A stretch of 64,000 nucleotides of DNA from an uncultured Blautia sp. (GTDB lineage Bacteria > Bacillota > Clostridia > Lachnospirales > Lachnospiraceae). The stretch lies in the NCBI GenBank assembly GCA_946557785.1, contig CAMNTH010000002.1, positions 207,611 to 271,610 of the forward strand, read 5' to 3'. Of this stretch, positions 17,113 to 26,417 are shown piece after piece (the stretch's first letter is position 1; every line of letters begins with the position of its first letter). The notes under the pieces are model-generated. The model made no database searches and had not been told where the DNA came from. It worked only from the letters and a program-made list of their open reading frames with translations. The position numbers and the translations under genes were made by a program.

Positions 17113-19185
17113 TTATAAACTTGTTTCATCAATAGGCGAAAGTTCCGAAACAGAATTTTCCATAGAACTGTCATAAAAGCGTAATTGTCCTTTGCCGCTG
17201 TTTTTCGCAGCCTGCAATGCCTGCTTCGCCATATGGAAAAGCTTCTCGTAGCTATCGGTTTCTTTCTCTGTTTTTGCAACTCCCATACAGACAGAAACGG
17301 AATAAATCGCATTTTCCTCACCTAATACAGCAAAAATACGGTTCACAGCCTTTTCAATTTCTGATTCACATTCCATAAAGATCAGGATTTCATCCCCACC
17401 CGCCCGCGATGCAATATCTTTTCTCCGAATCCTTCGGCAGACTCTTTCTGCCATATGCAGCAGCAGACAATCGCCAAAAGAATGTCCGTATTTCTCATTG
17501 GCATTCTCCAGCCCATCAATATCAATGACTGCAAGAATATACTGCTCATTCTTTTTATTGGCCAGGATTCTCTGTATCCGTTTCTTAGATGCCTCATAGT
17601 TCCAGAGACCGGTTAATGCATCCTGCTGCGAAAAATCTTCAAGGAAATTGGATCCGGTTTCCTCGTCAATCTGTACAAACTTACCCATGGCTCCGGAAAA
17701 TTTTGCGTTGTCGTCCGGAGACCACACTGACCTGCAAACAATCCGCACATACTCCTTGTTCCCATTGCAGTTCACTTCGCAATCGTACTGTATAACCGGC
17801 TGATCCGGCGTTGTATTACGAAGCATGTTTGAAAGTGCCAAGATATCTTTCCGGTTAATAATAGATCCAAGCTCTTCACTTTCCATAGGGTTCATTATAT
17901 ATTCTTTAATTCCTAACTTCTCTGCACCATAACCGGAAAATGTAATCATTGCAGGCGCTTCCGTATATTCAAACCAGACCTCATTAGACACTGTAGAAAA
18001 GAAATTACTCTTCATCCGCTCATATTTAAGCATATTCAGCGTCCGTTCTGATGCGGAAAATTCTCCATGCTGAAGCATTTCATCTGTTACATTGATCATT
18101 TCTTTCTTTAGTATGTAATCGGATGCATCCGTTTTTGATTCTTTTTCCAGATCATCTGCAACACTTTTAAAGCATTCCAGCACCACAGGATTAAATGTAC
18201 CGCATTCTCCATTCAATATCATATTTACGGCAGTTTCATGGGAAAATGCATTCTTATAAACCCTTTTGCTGGTGAGTGCATCATAAACATCCGCCAAAGC
18301 AACCATCTGTGCTGAAATTGGAATCTCCTCTTCTTTTAGTCCGTCAGGATAGCCCCTCCCGTCATAACGCTCGTGATGCCATCGGCAGATTTCGTAGGCG
18401 ACTTTTACCAACGGTTCATTTTCATATACGGAAAGCTCGCTCAGCATAGCTGCACCTACAGAAGAATGGGTCTTCATAATTTCAAACTCTTCTGTTGTCA
18501 GGCGTCCCGGCTTATTCAGAATTTCATCAGAAATAGATATCTTTCCAATGTCATGGAGCGCAGATGCTTTTGCGATCAGGGAAATATCATCATTAGTAAG
18601 CTTGTACTTATCTGTGATCTCCACCAGATGTCTGAGCATGATTTCTGTATATGCCTGTACATGAAGCACATGAAGCCCGCTCTCTCCATTTCTAAACTCC
18701 ACGATATGGCTTAAAATGGTTACCATCAGGCTGCTGTTCTTCTCTTTTTCATATATTTGCTCTGCAACCATAGCCTCAAGCTCTTTTTGCTTTGCATAAA
18801 GAAGAATAGTATTTACCACACGCCTGCGTACGATCAATGCGTCAAAGGGTCTGCTGATAAAGTCTGTCACACCTAACTCATATGCACGGTCAATAATAGC
18901 AGTTGAGGATTCAGAGGAAATCATAATAACCGGAACATCCGAAATCCAATTATTACTGTTCATCACACTCAGGACTTCATAGCCGTCCATCACCGGCATT
19001 ACAATATCCAGCAACACCAGAGATATCTCTGCATTTTTCTGCTGAAGAATCGCTATGGCCTCTTCCCCATTTTCAGCCTCAATAATCTCATATTCATTTC
19101 CAAGCATTTCTGACAGGATATCTCTGTTCATCTCAGAATCATCTACAATAAGAATTTTCTGCACAAATCTATTTCTGCTATTCAT
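17113..19185 (-). CDS. Response regulator with HD-GYP and GGDEF domains
   Basis: This is a 690-residue signalling protein. A receiver domain (about 10-130) has acidic DDSE, the phospho-acceptor aspartate in LLDIVMPVMDG and lysine-equivalent region ISRPFDA, where the usual conserved Lys is replaced by Arg. An HD-GYP phosphodiesterase domain (about 155-360) has HDIGK and RYDGRGYPDGL. A PAS-like middle (about 390-525) follows. A GGDEF domain (about 530-690) has its signature altered to GGDEI at 595-599. It probably degrades c-di-GMP, and the cyclase half may be weak or regulatory. It is first in an operon with the HPt and TlpA-like genes. Confidence 0.9.
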   Translation of the reverse strand: MNSRNRFVQKILIVDDSEMNRDILSEMLGNEYEIIEAENGEEAIAILQQKNAEISLVLLDIVMPVMDGYEVLSVMNSNNWISDVPVIMISSESSTAIIDRAYELGVTDFISRPFDALIVRRRVVNTILLYAKQKELEAMVAEQIYEKEKNSSLMVTILSHIVEFRNGESGLHVLHVQAYTEIMLRHLVEITDKYKLTNDDISLIAKASALHDIGKISISDEILNKPGRLTTEEFEIMKTHSSVGAAMLSELSVYENEPLVKVAYEICRWHHERYDGRGYPDGLKEEEIPISAQMVALADVYDALTSKRVYKNAFSHETAVNMILNGECGTFNPVVLECFKSVADDLEKESKTDASDYILKKEMINVTDEMLQHGEFSASERTLNMLKYERMKSNFFSTVSNEVWFEYTEAPAMITFSGYGAEKLGIKEYIMNPMESEELGSIINRKDILALSNMLRNTTPDQPVIQYDCEVNCNGNKEYVRIVCRSVWSPDDNAKFSGAMGKFVQIDEETGSNFLEDFSQQDALTGLWNYEASKKRIQRILANKKNEQYILAVIDIDGLENANEKYGHSFGDCLLLHMAERVCRRIRRKDIASRAGGDEILIFMECESEIEKAVNRIFAVLGEENAIYSVSVCMGVAKTEKETDSYEKLFHMAKQALQAAKNSGKGQLRFYDSSMENSVSELSPIDETSL

Positions 19186-19225
19186 ATCCTATATGTCCTT
19201 TCTTACAGACGTATAATCCAAGAAT

Positions 19226-19254
19226 ATTATATAAAAAAGTTATGTTTATGTCAA
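19226..19254 (-). promoter_or_regulatory. Promoter of the HD-GYP/HPt/TlpA operon
   Basis: On the minus strand TTGACA (19254-19249), 17 bases, TATAAT (19231-19226): a perfect consensus sigma-A promoter about 40 bases before the start codon. Confidence 0.85.
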
Positions 19255-19303
19255 TATTAGAGAAGACATCCCAAGGTGTTTCTGCTCCACCCTGTCGTTT
19301 CTT

Positions 19304-19527
19304 TTATGCGTATTTTCTTACAGAAGATCCTTGTATTTTCGTAGGATATAGGTCGGCGTACAGCTCCCGGAAAGTATCTGCACCTGCATGGATCATGCCT
19401 CCCCAATAAGTCTTTATGTGAAACAGAGCCTGCCCTGCTTTGCCCATTCATCCCACAGGTTCAAAAGCGCCCCAGGTCAGCGCCACAAAAATCACATATA
19501 CCGCCAGCTTGGTGCGTATCTTAGAAT
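19304..19527 (-). pseudogene. Decayed fragment, possibly C-terminus of a six-hairpin glycosidase
   Basis: The 400-base interval between the HD-GYP gene and the reductase gene holds no intact gene. One minus-strand frame reads, after a TGA at about 19446, ALFHIKTYWGGMIHAGADTF and ends with TAA at 19304. The Y-W-G-G-M-I-x-x-G-A-x-T-F pattern resembles the C-terminal catalytic region of GH78-type rhamnosidases. Before the TGA the same frame has a hydrophobic run VYVIFVALTWGAF. I regard this as a remnant of a polysaccharide-degradation gene; the family match is from memory and weak. Confidence 0.35.
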
Positions 19528-19588
19528 TCCTGAATTTCTTCCATATTTACAGCGCATACAATTGCAATTTAGGCATTTTATATTCAGC

Positions 19589-21202
19589 TCATACATACTT
19601 GTGTATCGCTGCTTTTACACAGCCGGGGCCGACGATCATTTCGCGGAACATGGTTTCAATCTTTTCTCCAACACCGGCTTTGTAAAGGTCAGTGAAGAAC
19701 AAACGCTCATTAGAGAGAATTGGTTTGAGCTGATCCGTAAAGGTTTCCGGGCATCCAACAACAATATCATGCAGCTGTTCCTGCAATTCTTCTTTCATAG
19801 GATCCGGCGCAAGCTCATACCGATTCCCTTCATCATCCACAGCCAGCATATATCGAAGCCATCCTGCAATTCCAAGAGGAATCGCTGTAAGTTTTGAAGC
19901 ATCTCCGTATTTCTCCACATATGCTTTCACAGTCTCCCCGAAGCGGATTCCAACCATCTGAGACACATCCACAGCCAAACGGAGGTTGGTATCACCCAGA
20001 TATTCATTGGGAAAACGATCCTGAAAAAGTTCATCTACAAATGCCTGGGGGGAAAGAATTCCAGGATCAGGCACAACAGGGAGGCCTTCATCATAGGCGA
20101 TCATACGAGCCATTTTCATCATATCTTCATTAGTATTTAACATATGGGCAAACAATTCATATCCCAGTACCACCCCAAGGGGGCCGGCAGCAGAATGTAC
20201 CGGATTTAAGCATACCGTTACTTTCATACGCTCAGACAGGTTGACTGTATTTCTGTCTGTCATATACACGCCGAACCCTTTTTCCAAGGCCGGGCGTCCA
20301 TTGGGGAAATGATCTTCAATCACAAGATACTGGGGCTTTTCCGCATTAACAAAGGGCGCAATATAGGTCTGCTTTCCGGTAATAACCGGCTGCATATTTT
20401 CAACACCCATTTTCTCCAGGTCTTCCGCAATTTGTTCACTTGGGCGAGGTGTGATCTTATCAATCATGGTCCAAGGAAAAGCAATCACGTCTTCATTGCT
20501 TATATAGCTGATAAAATCATGGTTCACAAATCCTGCCTTTTTCCATTCTTCCGCCATTGTCAGCACAGATTTGCGGAGTTTAGAACCATTCTGGGAACAA
20601 TTATCCATAGATACCAGCGCCAGAGGATATTTACCGGCCCGATACCTTTCATGGAGCATTGCAACTAACACTGCAATAGCCCCAACCGCATAATCCGGTC
20701 CCTTTTGGATATCAGACTGCACATATGGAAGCCATGTGCCATCCGCACGGTGCAGTGCATAACCCTTTTCCGTAATTGTAAAAGAAACCATTTGCAGGGA
20801 CGGGATGGAAAAGATTTCTTTTAAACGGTTCCACTGTACCGGATCAGAAGACTGAGCTTTTACTGCTTCCGCCAAAGATCCAAGTACCTTATATTCCCGT
20901 GTGCCATCCCCATGCAAAATAACGTTTAATCCCAGATTGTCATATGGCTCATAGATTTTATCTACTACTTCATAATCAAAAGTTTCAACACAGGTAATGC
21001 CCCGATCCAGCATTCCTTCCTCCAAAAGCCCGTCTGAAATGCCGCCGATAAACATGCGGAAAATATTACCGATTCCAAAATGAACCCATACCGGCTCTTT
21101 CTTAGCTTTTTCGGATACTGCCTCCACATCATAACCCGGAAGAAAGATCCCTGCCTGTTCCCATAATTTTCTCTCTTTTAGTCCGCACTTTGATAATTTC
21201 AT
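19589..21202 (-). CDS. uxuB: Mannitol dehydrogenase family oxidoreductase, probably fructuronate reductase
   Basis: This is a 537-residue polyol dehydrogenase of the mannitol dehydrogenase/UxuB/UxaB superfamily. N-terminal NAD-binding and C-terminal helical domains are recognisable: WVHFGIGNIFRMFIGG near the start, VSMDNCSQNGSKLRKSV (family S-x-D-N pattern) near residue 205, ITPRPSEQIAEDL, and VCLNPVHSAAGPLG in place of the common N-x-x-H-S motif. The length fits D-mannonate oxidoreductase in glucuronate breakdown, but the substrate is inferred. The second ATG at 21202 is better spaced from GGAGG than the one at 21208. Confidence 0.75.
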   Translation of the reverse strand: MKLSKCGLKERKLWEQAGIFLPGYDVEAVSEKAKKEPVWVHFGIGNIFRMFIGGISDGLLEEGMLDRGITCVETFDYEVVDKIYEPYDNLGLNVILHGDGTREYKVLGSLAEAVKAQSSDPVQWNRLKEIFSIPSLQMVSFTITEKGYALHRADGTWLPYVQSDIQKGPDYAVGAIAVLVAMLHERYRAGKYPLALVSMDNCSQNGSKLRKSVLTMAEEWKKAGFVNHDFISYISNEDVIAFPWTMIDKITPRPSEQIAEDLEKMGVENMQPVITGKQTYIAPFVNAEKPQYLVIEDHFPNGRPALEKGFGVYMTDRNTVNLSERMKVTVCLNPVHSAAGPLGVVLGYELFAHMLNTNEDMMKMARMIAYDEGLPVVPDPGILSPQAFVDELFQDRFPNEYLGDTNLRLAVDVSQMVGIRFGETVKAYVEKYGDASKLTAIPLGIAGWLRYMLAVDDEGNRYELAPDPMKEELQEQLHDIVVGCPETFTDQLKPILSNERLFFTDLYKAGVGEKIETMFREMIVGPGCVKAAIHKYV

Positions 21203-21244
21203 TTTCATGCCTCCAATTTTTGTTTTTTATCGTACTGACTTAAG

Positions 21245-21489
21245 TTACATTTCTAACCACAAACTATTATATAGATATCCATTCAAAAAAGCAATCATTG
21301 CATTTTCGTATAAAAACGGTTTCGATTCTCCATCTTCCCCGAAATTATAATAATTTAGCAATAATGAATTGAACTGCTCCATATATTTATCTGTGATTGT
21401 CAGAATCCCTGCACCAGCAGAAATTAGGATCTTATTTGCGTGCATTGGATGGCGGAGCTGACGATTATTTGGATAGATTGCTTCGCCGC
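21245..21489 (-). pseudogene. Remnant resembling the C-terminus of a Fic-type protein
   Basis: A minus-strand frame of about 80 codons starts abruptly next to the ABC permease stop. It reads NRQLRHPMHANKILISAGAG followed by a helical tail ending LYNSLWLEM. The N-R-Q-L-R and N-x-I-L-I pattern followed by F-N-S-L-L-x-x-Y-Y is reminiscent of the end of Fic-domain proteins, with the HPFxDGNG motif lost. No start codon with a ribosome site is present, and it is cut off upstream. The identification is tentative. Confidence 0.3.
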
Positions 21490-21490
21490 T

Positions 21491-22123
21491 TCAATTTTTT
21501 TTGCTATATCCAACGGTACTTACTACTAAAGAAATTCCAAAAATCAAGATTGCAGCAATAGTAGCAACTATCATATATGAGTAAGCAGAGTTCAACATTG
21601 CAGATATTCCCGGTCCATCTTCAAAATATTTCACAAAGTAGAACATCGGAATCACCACAATTAACCCCATAATTTGTGCGGAACGAAATCCAAACCAATA
21701 GGTCAGGGGTAAACAAATTCCCGTCCATATCAATGGGACAATAACGGCTGTTGCGATTGAAAATAGCCAGATAAGAATGTGGAAGTTTTGGAAAATTATA
21801 CTGGATATTGCATTAAAAATAATACTGCACAAAAGGCTAACTGCAACAGTATATATAACGGATATATATTTGCTCACTACAACAATGAAGCTGCTTACAG
21901 GCATTGCTAATTGGTATTTCTTCCAACTTGCTTTCTCATCACTTGCAAAACTCATAATGTTTTGCATACCGATTGTCATAGCAAGCATGACAGAAGCAAA
22001 TAAACCGGCATAAATTCCAGCATTAAAAATAGGTATAACAATAGCTGCTGCTGCAATCAGAATAAGTTTCTTATCAATACTCTTGAAGAAAATGGATACG
22101 TCTTTATAAATCAATCCTCGCAT
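21491..22123 (-). CDS. ABC-2 type transporter permease
   Basis: This is a 210-residue membrane protein with about six hydrophobic segments (for example ILIAAAAIVIPIFNAGIYAG, and a C-terminal MIVATIAAILIFGISLVV). It resembles the ABC2_membrane_5 family that pairs with a YtrB-like ATPase. Its start overlaps the ATPase gene by 13 bases. With the GntR gene upstream it forms a three-gene exporter cassette. The substrate is unknown; such cassettes often respond to cell-wall antibiotics or bacteriocins. Confidence 0.82.
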   Translation of the reverse strand: MRGLIYKDVSIFFKSIDKKLILIAAAAIVIPIFNAGIYAGLFASVMLAMTIGMQNIMSFASDEKASWKKYQLAMPVSSFIVVVSKYISVIYTVAVSLLCSIIFNAISSIIFQNFHILIWLFSIATAVIVPLIWTGICLPLTYWFGFRSAQIMGLIVVIPMFYFVKYFEDGPGISAMLNSAYSYMIVATIAAILIFGISLVVSTVGYSKKN

Positions 22124-22974
22124 GATATTCCTCCTTTAACATAGAAAAGCATAATATCTTCTAATGTGGCATTATCCACAATAACGTTCTTGTATTTCCG
22201 CTTGAACGCTTCTTTATCACGAACAAGACACTCCATACTCAAATTTGTAGTGCGGTGTATAATATAATCATCAGGGGAAAGCAATGCAAATTTTTCTTTT
22301 CCGCATTTAGCTACTCCATAATTGTAAACAAGAGTATCTTTCTGTTCTTCAAAAATAATTTTACCCTGATGAATTAAAATCACATAGTCTGCAATCTTCT
22401 GTATATCCGAAGTAATGTGCGATGAAAAAAAGATAGAGCAAGCTTCGTCTTGCATAAATTCTAAAAATAGGTCTAACACTTCATCACGCACAACTGGATC
22501 AAGACCTGTTGTTGCTTCGTCCAAAATTAAGAGTTTAGGTCTATGTGCCATAGCACAGATAATAGAGAACTTCATTTTCATTCCTTTTGAAAATACGCCA
22601 ATCGTTTTCTTAGTCGGGATTTTGAATTTTTTCAAGTATTGCGAAAAAAGGTTACTATCCCATGTCTTATAAACACCTTTCAAAATTTTTTCAATATCTG
22701 TTGCTGTAAACACATCATGAAAATTACATTCGTCAAAAACAACACCGATATTTTCTTTGACAGTTGGAATTGTATGGTCTATTCCCAAAACCTGTACCTG
22801 CCCGCTATCCTTCTTTAATTCATTTAGTATCAGATTGATAGTAGTGCTTTTTCCTGCACCATTCTCGCCAATAAAGCCTACAATCCTACCTTTAGGGACT
22901 TTGAACGAAACATTGTCCAAAGAAAAATCCTCAAATTGCCTGCATAAATTCTGCACTAAAACGTTGTTGTCCAT
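22111..22974 (-). CDS. ABC transporter ATP-binding protein
   Basis: This is a 287-residue ATPase with Walker A GENGAGKST (about residue 35), Q-loop region VVFDECNF, Walker B LLILDEATTGLDP and the H-loop FFSSHITSD. The signature region reads VFSKGMKMKFSI, where FSKGM replaces LSGGQ, as is common in the YtrB/BcrA-like subfamily. It drives the 21491-22123 permease and lies 15 bases behind the GntR gene. Confidence 0.88.
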   Translation of the reverse strand: MDNNVLVQNLCRQFEDFSLDNVSFKVPKGRIVGFIGENGAGKSTTINLILNELKKDSGQVQVLGIDHTIPTVKENIGVVFDECNFHDVFTATDIEKILKGVYKTWDSNLFSQYLKKFKIPTKKTIGVFSKGMKMKFSIICAMAHRPKLLILDEATTGLDPVVRDEVLDLFLEFMQDEACSIFFSSHITSDIQKIADYVILIHQGKIIFEEQKDTLVYNYGVAKCGKEKFALLSPDDYIIHRTTNLSMECLVRDKEAFKRKYKNVIVDNATLEDIMLFYVKGGISCED

Positions 22975-22989
22975 ACTTGTTACCTCCCA

Positions 22990-23361
22990 TTATTCCTCGT
23001 AAAATAGTTTTAAGATATTCGTCATTTGCTCAAAACTAATGCCATGCGCTCGACCAATTTCTGCGACTTTTTGCAAGAGTTCTTCTGCAATTCGCAACTG
23101 TTCCTCTTGAATAAATTCTCTGTTCTGTGATGCTACAAAGCTACCCTTCCCAGATACAGTTTCAATAAAACCATCTCTCGTCAAATCCTCGTATGCCCTT
23201 TGAACGGTAATAACACTTATATGCAAATCTTTTGCTAAAGCTCTCATAGAAGGGAGGGCTTCGCCAGCAGATAATGTGCCATCCATAATAAGACTTTTTA
23301 CTTGCATACAGATTTGTTCGTAGATAGGCTTATCACTTCTATTGCTTATGATAATCTCCAT
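22990..23361 (-). CDS. GntR family transcriptional regulator (YtrA-like)
   Basis: This is a 123-residue repressor of the YtrA subfamily: an N-terminal winged helix (SDKPIYEQICMQVKSLIMDG, then LPSMRALAKDLHISVITVQ and the wing GKGSFVA) with a short C-terminal helical region instead of a large effector domain. It is the first gene of the ABC cassette and probably autoregulates it through the promoter at 23417-23445. Confidence 0.9.
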   Translation of the reverse strand: MEIIISNRSDKPIYEQICMQVKSLIMDGTLSAGEALPSMRALAKDLHISVITVQRAYEDLTRDGFIETVSGKGSFVASQNREFIQEEQLRIAEELLQKVAEIGRAHGISFEQMTNILKLFYEE

Positions 23362-23416
23362 TCAGTCACCTCACCATGCGTACTCTCTGTAATAATCGTA
23401 CATATTCAACAAGTAC

Positions 23417-23445
23417 AGTATAGACGTTTATAATAGAAATGTCAA
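23417..23445 (-). promoter_or_regulatory. Promoter of the GntR-ABC cassette, with possible operator
   Basis: On the minus strand TTGACA (23445-23440), 17 bases, TATACT (23422-23417). Immediately downstream, GTAC-N11-GTAC (23398-23416) is a possible GntR operator. The promoter is near consensus; the operator is only a suggestion. Confidence 0.75.
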
Positions 23446-23468
23446 TACGATTTTTTGACATTTTAGTT

Positions 23469-24180
23469 TTAACTTCCAATGATTTTTCCACTCAAACATC
23501 CAGGTAATACGGAAGACTCTTTATTTGATTTTGGGAAAATATACAGAACTTCTGATTTCATTCTGGCCCACATGCTTTCGCAGCGGACATTATCATGACA
23601 TCTTCCACCTGCGCTGTTCATGCTTTGCCGGATGCCATATTCATGGATTGCATCCCGGTAAAGCTGACTGGTGTACTGGTTTCCCCTGTCACTGTGAATA
23701 ATTGCCCCACGGATGCCTGGATACGCTTCCGCCGCATTTTTCAGTGTCTGCGCACATAACGGGGCTTTCCTGTTGGTATCCATCGCCAGGCCGATCACGC
23801 TGGAATCGAAGCAGTCAAAAACAGCGGAAACATATAGCTTTCCATCGCTGGCTTTGATCTCTGTTATGTCTGTTATGCACTTGGTCAGCGGCTCCTCTGA
23901 CATGAAATCACATTTTAACAGATTTTCTGATTTACAGGCTTCCCTATCCGCTTTCGTAATTCCGTTTGGCTTGCGCCTGGGATGATGGCTGATGCCAATA
24001 TCTTCCATAACACGGTAAACGGTACGTTCGCTGGGAATATCCACATTTTCGGGCTGTTTTAACATTAATGCCTGATACATACGGATAAGTCCGTAAGTGT
24101 CATTACAGTTATCTTCCGCAAGTATCTCCATCATAGCAGCTTGTCCGATATATGTATCCTTTGCCCTTATACGTAATCAG
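23469..24180 (-). mobile_element. Truncated IS3-family transposase (OrfB)
   Basis: This is a fragment of an IS3-type DDE transposase. The frame begins without a start at RAKDTYIGQ and holds the HTH_21-like segment NDTYGLIRMYQALM, then the catalytic core: first Asp in CITDITEIKASDG, second Asp in IIHSDRGNQYTS, and Glu in RCESMWARMKSEVLY. After this the frame runs into an unrelated tail, so the 3-prime end is lost. OrfA and terminal repeats are not seen. It marks the left border of the accessory region. Confidence 0.82.
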
Positions 24181-24508
24181 GCATTGAAATATTTTGTTAT
24201 GTAAAAGCGGTCTGTCCGCTTGTTACCAGGTTTATCCGGCTCCTATCTGGTAGCCTTGGGAGAAGGGGAAATCTGACGGTTTCCTTCTACTTCCTACCGA
24301 GAAATTCAACCCCTCGTATTCCTCATTTTACTCAGGATTTCCGATGTTCCCAGGACACCAGGTGTCTGGGAAAAGAGCGTAAAAAGCCCCGAAAAAGCAA
24401 TAAAAAAAGCCTCTCTGCAGGACTTCTGTTTACGAAGTCCCACAGAGAGACTCTGCGGCATATATTTTTACCGGACACAGTGTGTCCGGTAAGGCTCAAA
24501 AAATATTT
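24181..24508. other. Non-coding interval with two similar palindromes around a terminator
   Basis: No gene is visible here. The interval holds an imperfect palindrome at 24347-24372 (TTCCCAG...CTGGGAA with inner ACAC/GTGT), the terminator at 24402-24450, and a perfect 11-base-arm palindrome at 24468-24492 (TTACCGGACAC, AGT, GTGTCCGGTAA). Both palindromes share a core like CCxGACAC/GTGTCxGG. They could be operators, recombination sites or ends of an acquired segment. Confidence 0.5.
24402..24450 (-). terminator. Terminator at the end of the restriction-modification island
   Basis: On the minus strand a long, nearly perfect stem (TCTCTCTGTGGGACTTC with GAAGTCCTGCAGAGAGG) with a seven-base loop is followed by seven T. 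It lies about 60 bases after the last island gene. Confidence 0.85.
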
Positions 24509-26410
24509 TTATTCTGCGTCCGTATCCACGGCAAGGGGATCAAGCCCTTCTGCTACAAGAAAAGCATTGCAGTCCCTTACGGAGTACATGAAGAACTTAT
24601 TGATAAAGGCGTTATATAAGATATGTGCGTCATTTTCCGCAAAACGGAAGCCGAAACCCGATTTGCTTATCATGGCTCGGCTTACTTCCGGCGGAAGATG
24701 CATGCCGATACATAAGGCGACCACGCTCTCTATGTCCTTGGGATAATCCGCGCGGTTTCTCATCCTCTGTATTTTCTTTCCGTTAATCAGTGATTCTTCA
24801 GATAGCTTTTCCTCTGTAATATCAACCCAGGTCATAAGATAAGTCAAGGCGTCTTTGAAAGTCATCGGCTCAATGGTGCGAAGAACCTCGGTAATCTCCT
24901 TGTTCTGATTCAGAATGGCATCCGCCTCCGCCATAATGTTTCCGTTGATATCCTTGGAAAAGGAAGTCATGAACTCCATCCCAGAATTGACATCGCGGAA
25001 CAGGACGCATTCCTTATAGAATTCTTCGCCGTACTTGTTTTTCGCCTTTACCGACAAATCGAATGCAAGACAGCATTCATCGACATGGAGTCTGCCATAC
25101 TCCGTCATGCGCACGCCGCCATCATCTTGCCTTGTGACATACTTGGGCTTATTCAGGCAGATGTGGGAATCGACAAAAACATAAGCGCCCCGACTAATCT
25201 GTTCAGCCAATTCTGCATTGCTGAAATCGATGATAGCCGCATCTTCCACGCTTATGCTAAAGGTTTGATTCTTTGCGATAGAGCCTTTTCTGAATGCATG
25301 GGGAGGAACATACCGTCTGTCAATGAATGTAAAAGCACCGATTGCTTCTTCGTACCCCGCATCGACCATTCTGATTTTAGCCGCTTGCCTGGATACGCAA
25401 AAGAATATTGCAAGAGCATCGATCACGGGCTCCATCACATCCACAAGCTCAAAGGTGCCTCTTTCTTTGCGAAACTGTTTAATATATTCGAATGCCTTGA
25501 TCTTAAAAGTCCCAAGAGACATCTGTATCCTTGGTGCGAGGGTGTTGGCTTGCCACTCCATCCAGTCGTTCGCAGATCGAACAGTAGAATCCTTGACGCC
25601 GCCGACAACAAGGCAGCGTATCTGGGATGCTTCAGAGTTATAGAGTTACTCCAGCTTGAACGCTTTTCTGTGCCTGTCCCAATGCACACATTCATGGACA
25701 ATAGTGTTATTTACAGCGCCAAGGTTACGGAGATAATATGCTTTCGGATCAACAAGAATCGTTTTCGCACCAAAATGCTCTGTAACGGTTTCTCCTGTCT
25801 CTTCATCGAATACTTCGATGTCGCAAGCCTCAAAGCATATCTGACCGAACACAGAAAAATCCGAAATAATAGAACGCTGTTTGATAGTCATCCCCATTTC
25901 TCTTGCCAACTCCGAAACGTCCAAAGCCATCGGAGTTTTCAGTGCTTTCGGATAATTCTTTCTCAAAAAGGCTGTGGCCGCCTCTTCAACCTGGTCTTTA
26001 TATAAAATCGGAACCAGAGAATCAGACAGGGGACGGTTATGCTTGGATTTCTGGTTGTATGTGGCAACATTCAGAATTTCAAAATCTGCGAGTTTCTTGT
26101 CCAGATCGCCGGTGCAACGAATATCAAACCACTGCGTTACAAGATCTGATTCATCGTAATGCCGAGTTGTTTCTGACACTTCAATCTCAGCTTCGACAAC
26201 CACGTCAAATAGAATCCGCATTTCCGGCTGATCTTCAACCCCTACCATTTTGACATCAATGTCGGATAATTCGGCGGCATCAATATTTGACACGACTCTT
26301 GAATACAGATCGAGCCTATCGGAGTTTGCTTCTATTTATTCCTTAACAGCGGCAAACAGATCATCATAAAAATGATTTGCCACATATTCCTTAAATGATC
26401 TGTCTGCCAT
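24509..26410 (-). pseudogene. ImmA/IrrE family metallopeptidase-like gene with two in-frame TAA stops
   Basis: One continuous frame of 633 sense-position codons runs from ATG at 26410 (MADRSFKEYVANHF) to TAA at 24509, interrupted by TAA at codon 25 (26336-26338) and codon 255 (25646-25648). The zinc motif is in NTIVHECVHWDRH (HExxH at 239-243), followed 12 codons later by the second stop; the downstream frame resumes with LYNSEASQIRCLVVGG and MEWQANTLAPRIQMSL, the expected IrrE continuation. The C-terminal third (AYVFVDSHICLNKPKYV, then a degenerate HTH-like helical region) is paralogous to the neighbouring XRE gene. Both stops are one transition from CAA (Gln). ImmA-type proteases usually cleave a partner repressor. 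Confidence 0.8.
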
Positions 26411-26417
26411 AAAACAC

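Noticed and set aside
24347..24492. A CRISPR array suggested by the repeated palindromes
   Set aside because: Only two imperfectly similar palindromes occur, without regular spacers or cas genes.
25646..26293. Two separate small genes in place of one interrupted ImmA/IrrE gene
   Set aside because: The flanking frames are identical, the sequence around each stop is family-like, and the internal starts lack ribosome sites.
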